A stretch of 64,000 bases of DNA. Source: Trametes villosa (lineage: Eukaryota > Basidiomycota > Agaricomycetes > Polyporales > Polyporaceae). The notes beneath the pieces are model-generated. The model saw only the letters and a list, made by a program, of their open reading frames with translations, was not told where the DNA came from and did no database searches. Below are positions 59,954 to 64,000 of this stretch, in pieces. Made by a program: the position numbers and the translations under genes. The stretch covers positions 3,620,001-3,684,000 of the forward strand of contig PUDQ02000001.1 in NCBI GenBank assembly GCA_002964805.2, read 5' to 3'. How positions within the stretch are numbered: position 1 is the first letter of the stretch; each line of letters opens with the position of its first letter.

Positions 59954-60349
59954 ACGCCGAGGTCCTGCGAGCGTTGGTAGCAGTAGTAGGGCGAAAGACA
60001 GTGTAATGACTTCGTAGTCGTTTGAACACACCACTTACGATCACCCGACGTCCCCTGGGTGCGAGTTCGATTTGGCAGCTGGACGCCGTCCAGAGCCTCC
60101 CTCCGTTTGGGGCGGTCACAAGGCAGGCATGAAACCCACAGAACGAGCGATTAGACGGCCTCGCTGAGTTTTTCTCGGAGGACACGAGGCTGCCAGACAA
60201 AGGCTCTTTCAACGTTCGGAACGGTTTACGCGACTGTGTCGAAGAGCGTCAGGGACGAGCGCCTATTGGCGCGCCGGGCGTACCGAGCTTGGATTGTGGC
60301 GGCTTCGCGTTCAGCCTGCACTCATCCACCACGTTCTCTGCTTACCGCC
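59954..60349. other. Intergenic region upstream of mS41 gene
   Basis: No coding exon recognised. Likely 3' flank of the peptidase and promoter of the mitoribosomal gene. Confidence 0.45.
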
Positions 60350-60949
60350 ATGTCCCTCCGCCTCGCTGCACGGCTCGCACTGCCTTGTCCTCCCCTCGTG
60401 CGCACCCTCGTGAACCGCGCTGCCCAGCGCCCGGTCCCGCCGCCTCGTGGTACGACCGCTGCCGTGTCATAGAACTTTTCCGCTCTGGATGCTCAAGCTG
60501 TCCTTGCCCGCGCTTTTAGGCACCATCGCGACGCCGACGGACTTCCTCAAGGCGATCGGGCGTTCTGCCGAGACGAAGCTGACCCCCGAATCCTGGGAGC
60601 AGCTCTTCCACACGGACGGGCACCAGCTCAGGAAGGCCGGGCTGAGCGTGGCGGACCGGAGGTGCGTCCCCAAATACTCGTATGCGGCAGGCCGCACATG
60701 CTCACCCCGCTGGTCCTACCTCGCCACGTCGCGCACAGGTACATCCTCTGGAGCGTGGAGAAGTTCCGCCAGGGCCTCGAGCCGGCAGAGTTCGCGCACC
60801 CGCCGAAGCCCGCGAAGAAGATTCGGGGGTAAGCCTCGTGTCTCCCTGTGCCCCGTCGCTTTGTCCGTTGATCATGATGAGCCCCTCCCTGCAGGCGTGG
60901 ACCGGCAGTGCAAAATGGCAAGAGGTTGCGGTCTAGAAGGCACCGGTAG
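60350..60949 (+). CDS. FYV4: Mitochondrial small-subunit ribosomal protein mS41 (IGR motif, Fyv4-like)
   Basis: Structural protein of the mitochondrial ribosome small subunit. The N-terminus MSLRLAARLALPCPPLVRTL is Arg-rich and acid-free, a matrix-targeting signal. Four exons join in phase: PVPPPRG to TIATPTDFLKAIGRSAETKL; the IGR motif FLKAIGRSAE is the family hallmark; LTPESWEQLFHTDGHQLRKA and GLSVADRRYILWSVEKFRQG follow. The C-terminus is basic (KPAKKIRGRGPAVQNGKRLR, SRRHR), with TAG at 60947. About 130 residues, the usual size. The last exon was chosen to avoid an out-of-frame stop at 60936. Confidence in the family is high from the IGR core and basic tail. Confidence 0.88.
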
Positions 60950-61140
60950 ATGTCCCACCCCATCCACTTCTCCCACCACTACCAAGTACCCGTGTATTTG
61001 CGCACCCTAATACTGCATGCTATGCATGCCTCGAGGCGTTCCTACCTTTTCACATCGGCGAAGTGTGATACGGATTTCATATGTGCGCAACACGAGGATT
61101 GAGTGGCACTGTAGGTAGGAGAAGGATTAGGAAGGCAAGC

Positions 61141-61145
61141 AAAAA
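61141..61145 (-). terminator. Pol III terminator (T5 on the minus strand)
   Basis: AAAAA on the plus strand, directly beyond the 3' end of the tRNA, reads TTTTT in the transcribed direction, a standard RNA polymerase III stop. Confidence 0.7.
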
Positions 61146-61147
61146 GC

Positions 61148-61218
61148 TCCGATACGGGGAATCGAACCCCGAGCTACCGCGTGAAAGGCGGTAATGTTAG
61201 CCGTTACACCATATCGGA
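61148..61218 (-). tRNA. tRNA-Glu (anticodon UUC)
   Basis: On the minus strand the sequence starts TCCGATATGGTGTAACGG and ends CCCCGTATCGGA. The acceptor stem pairs TCCGATA with TATCGGA (seven bp). The anticodon stem ACCGC/GCGGT closes a CTTTCAC loop with TTC at the anticodon position. The T-arm reads CGGGGTTCGATTCCCCG. No intron is present. Glu with UUC decodes GAA and GAG. Box A (TGGTGTAACGG) and box B (GGTTCGATTCC) serve as internal promoter. CCA is not encoded, as in eukaryotes. Confidence 0.95.
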
Positions 61219-62073
61219 TTCATGATGCACGCAGGGGATTAAGTCATATCGACGTGCATGCTCAGAACGAAGTTGAAGCGGCCGGAGTCGGAGTGCCGTT
61301 TCCTCTGCGACCACCACCTCCACCGTCTGCGGTGGCACCTCGTCTGTCACTTTTACTCTATACGCTAACAAACCTCCTAGTGCTTGTGAGAGCTTAGCGA
61401 CGTTACAGTACTCCAGTTATTGCAATTTTTAGTCCGCACCGAAGTGCTCACGAGCCTATACCTCCATCGTTTGACCATAATCATGTCCAGTGGGCCCCGC
61501 TCACACCGTCCCCTCGGAAATGGGATACAGACTGCATGGCAGAGGAAGTGAGGCGTTCTGTCGACTTACAGTGCACAGTAAAGCAGGTGTGAGCAGGGAA
61601 AAACTCTACGGCTTTCACTAGTTAGCCGAGTGGCACAATGACATGGCGGCACGTTGACAACACGAGTTCCGCGACCACAAGTGAGTGGCGTTCCAACCGT
61701 CTCTTCGAGACGAGTTTGGGCTGCGTACCGTGGATATGTTATCAGACGTGAAGGCCGGCCGCAACAAAGCAACCGGACTTGGAGCGCGTTCATTACAATA
61801 AAGGAAGGTCAGTAGGATGCGCCCCATGCGAGGCGCCCCCGCGGAGATCTGCAGATCCGCCGCCTTGTTCTTGGGCCAGCTTTGCTCTGACAATTGGCTT
61901 TGACCCTCGCTCGTGGCTTGGACCGCCCCGACCGTTGGCATAGCCCGTTATGCCGCCTTCTCAGCTCTTTGTCCTGGTGCGCCCGCCTCGCCTTATAAGT
62001 CTTCCCACAATGTCAGTGGCCCGCCAACCACCCATCTTCCTATCCTCCTTGTCCCCGCGAGACTTCGACCAGG
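61219..62073. other. Intergenic region between the tRNA gene and the zinc-finger gene
   Basis: No coding exon recognised; open frames up to about 105 codons lack motifs. The end nearest the next gene contains a TATAAG (near 61995) about 80 bp before the ATG. Confidence 0.45.
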
Positions 62074-63329
62074 ATGCCTTCCAACCAAACTACCGAGCAG
62101 GTCGACCACGACATGCAGTGGCTGGCGCGCGAGGCGCCCCAGTTCCATACGAACACCGAGGCTACTCGCTTTTCGAACCCGTTCTCGGCAAGCCACGACG
62201 ACTGCGACGACGCGTCTTCCACCTCGAGCGACCACGATTCCGCGGGTTCCGACTCAGACGACGACCCGTACCACCCGTACAACTTCCAGGATCACTCCAA
62301 GAAGTGGGTGCGCGACGGCGACTACGTCTATGCCGCGGATGACCTGCAGGATAACTAGTACGTGCATGTCTCACATCCTTTGTTCGCATCACTCACCGAA
62401 GCTCCCGCCTTTGTAGTCTTGCCGCGAACACCCACATCGACGACGCACCGTACGTGCCTCCGAGCGAGGACGCGAAAGACAAAGGCCCCGCGCTATTCCT
62501 CTCCCCCGAGGATCTCGCGCCGTCGAGCCCCTTCGAGCCCTACATCTACCGCGACGCCGCGCCGCAACAGCAGCTGCAAACGCTCTCCCCCCTCGAACTC
62601 ACCGCGTCGCTGCCCTCCTCGTCTTCCTCGCCTTCGCCCGCTCCCCCCGCACCGCGCACGCGCCGTGGCAGAGGACAATCACGCCGAGGTGCCGCACATG
62701 AGCTCTCAAACGCGGAGTCCGACGGCGAGGCCGACACATCTAGCGGCGACGACGCGTCGGAAGACGAGTACGTGCCCTCTCCGCGCATCCGCTCGCGCAA
62801 GCTCCCCTCGTCCACGCGCATCCACGCGCAGGGCCGTGCACAGCTGCGCACGAACGCCCGGCTCTCCTACTCCCCATACCCCTCCTCCTCGACGTCGAGC
62901 TCTGCCGTCGAGTCAAGTTCCGCGGCAAACTCACGCCGGCCGGGCTCGCGCAACGTCCAGATCATCGACCAGGTCCCGCCGCCGCGCGGCAGCTGGCCCA
63001 AGGCGGGCCCGGACGCGTACAAGTGCCCGTACTGCGACCATGTGCAGAAGAACAAGCGGTCGCCCGACATGGAGCGTCACATTCGCTCGCACTTCCGGCG
63101 CACGGCACAGTCGCAGTGGGTGTGCTGTGGGCTTCCCCTGGAGGAGGCAGCACAGCAGGGGAAGGGGCGCAACGACAACCTCTGGCAGTTCAACGGCGTG
63201 CTCATGGCCGGTGGCTGCCATGAGGACTTCAGCAGGATGGACGCGCTGAAGAGGCACTGGAGGAACGGGAACAACAACTGCATCGGCGACATTAGGTATT
63301 CGCGGGTCAAGGACGAGCCTTCCCAGTGA
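62074..63329 (+). CDS. C2H2-type zinc-finger protein, putative transcription factor
   Basis: Two exons. Exon 1 runs from MPSNQTTEQVDHDMQWLARE to AADDLQDN and ends inside a split codon (TA then T); a 66-nt intron follows and the frame resumes LAANTHIDDAPYVPPSEDAK. The central region is Ser/Pro-rich and acidic (SDGEADTSSGDDASEDEY). The C-terminal part has one clear C2H2 finger, YKCPYCDHVQKNKRSPDMER then HIRSHF (Cys-x2-Cys, His-x3-His), then WVCCGLPLEEAAQQ and a second, degenerate finger with GGCHEDFSRMDALKRHW. The paired arrangement, with a conserved CCGLP..A element between, resembles basidiomycete C2H2 proteins of unknown role. DNA binding is inferred. Stop TGA at 63327. Confidence 0.7.
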
Positions 63330-63664
63330 AGCTCCACGCCGGTGACGCCGCACGACATCATAGACTCACTCACCATGCCGCTCCTCCCTATACCCACCCG
63401 CATATGCATAGTTTCTCGTTGTACATACGAGCGTTCTCGCGCCGGACTTGTCGTACTTCATCTGTATCCCGTCCCACATTTCGATCGCACTGTAGCACAT
63501 ACCAATAATCAATCCAGCCTGGAATAGACATCTCCACTCGGTGTGAACAATGCGTGAGCCGAAGTTGCGCGAACGCCCGGTACGATACAGTTAGAACGGA
63601 CGTACGACGGCCCTTCGCGGCCCGTGGTAGGACACAGAAGATCAGCGCCTCAGATTCTGGAGTC
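63330..63664. other. Intergenic region between convergent genes
   Basis: 3' flanks of the zinc-finger gene and the FHA gene. No coding exon recognised. Confidence 0.45.
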
Positions 63665-64000
63665 TCATGCCGCATCTTCACTGAGAAGGACGTATTCACG
63701 GGCAGATTCACCAAACTTGATCACTGCAGTGCGGGCCTAGCTCAGGCCGATTCTCACCGAAAGAGACGAGACGGACGCACCATCGCCGAGCATCAATTCA
63801 TAGTATCTCGATTCTGGGATGCGCTCGTCGTTGACAATAGTGCCATTCGTGGATTCGAGGTCGATTATGAACGGCCTGGGGGCAGAATCAGCGCATGCCG
63901 GACAGGTTCTCGCGCAGCGAGACTCACTTCACAGCGCTCTTCACGTCGCCGAACTCGTTCTTTTCCCGGACTTGCCGATCTGCGCGCCGACGAGGGACAA
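63665..64000 (-). CDS. FHA-domain protein of the SNIP1/Pml1 type (3' part only)
   Basis: C-terminal half of a forkhead-associated domain. Three exons are visible on the minus strand: REKNEFGDVKSAVK, then PFIIDLESTNGTIVNDERIP and ESRYYELMLGD, then VIKFGESAREYVLLSEDAA with TGA at 63665-63667. The STNGT element and RYYEL..GDVIKFG..SREYVLL wording match SNIP1/Pml1, which is a spliceosome-associated (RES complex in yeast) phosphothreonine-binding protein. Splice junctions are in phase (AA then G CCG for KP; GAT G then TG ATC). The rest of the gene lies outside the window, so its N-terminus cannot be described. Confidence 0.82.

Overview
This is a nuclear chromosome segment from a filamentous basidiomycete, most likely an Agaricomycete of the polypore type. 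Genes are dense, GC-rich and split by many short introns of about 48-70 nt with GTRNGY donors and YAG acceptors. The proteins read as basidiomycete versions of eukaryotic families (Prp2, Mps1, Rad50, Rio1, Ste7, Rpn13, Pet127, Arl8). There is no prokaryotic operon, phage or CRISPR. Gene models come from reading exons by eye and joining them at plausible splice sites, so outer coordinates are firmer than every internal junction.

Layout. 1-7.4 kb: 3' part of the spliceosomal helicase PRP2, a thimet/saccharolysin-type M3 metallopeptidase (copy A, minus strand) and the urease accessory GTPase UREG. 8.3-11.2 kb: the spindle-checkpoint kinase MPS1. 12.3-19.0 kb: a locally duplicated block in which a questin-oxidase-like gene and an F-box gene are followed by a decayed second copy of each; only the first questin-oxidase-like gene looks intact. 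19.5-23.8 kb: a protein with a pRiA4b Orf3-like domain and a multi-pass, GPCR-like membrane protein. 24.4-28.5 kb: a large hybrid of an NRPS-type adenylation domain and a ferric-reductase-like membrane/flavin module. 28.5-31.6 kb: gene-free as far as I can see. 31.6-41.6 kb: RAD50, a SCOC-like coiled-coil protein, an F-box/LRR-like protein, RPN13 and ARL8. 42.0-47.5 kb: PET127 and a universal-stress-protein-domain protein. 47.9-60.0 kb: M3 peptidase copy B, a small membrane protein, RIO1, the pheromone-type MAPKK STE7 and M3 peptidase copy C. 60.3-64 kb: mitoribosomal protein mS41, a tRNA-Glu(UUC), a C2H2-type zinc-finger protein and the 3' end of a SNIP1/Pml1-like FHA protein.

Most genes are unrelated housekeeping neighbours, not one pathway. 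The unusual parts are three M3 oligopeptidase paralogues within 57 kb (one with a mitochondrial-type leader, one with an altered substrate loop), the duplicated and decaying questin-oxidase/F-box block, and the adenylation/ferric-reductase hybrid. I found no clear candidate for a wholly new multi-gene system.
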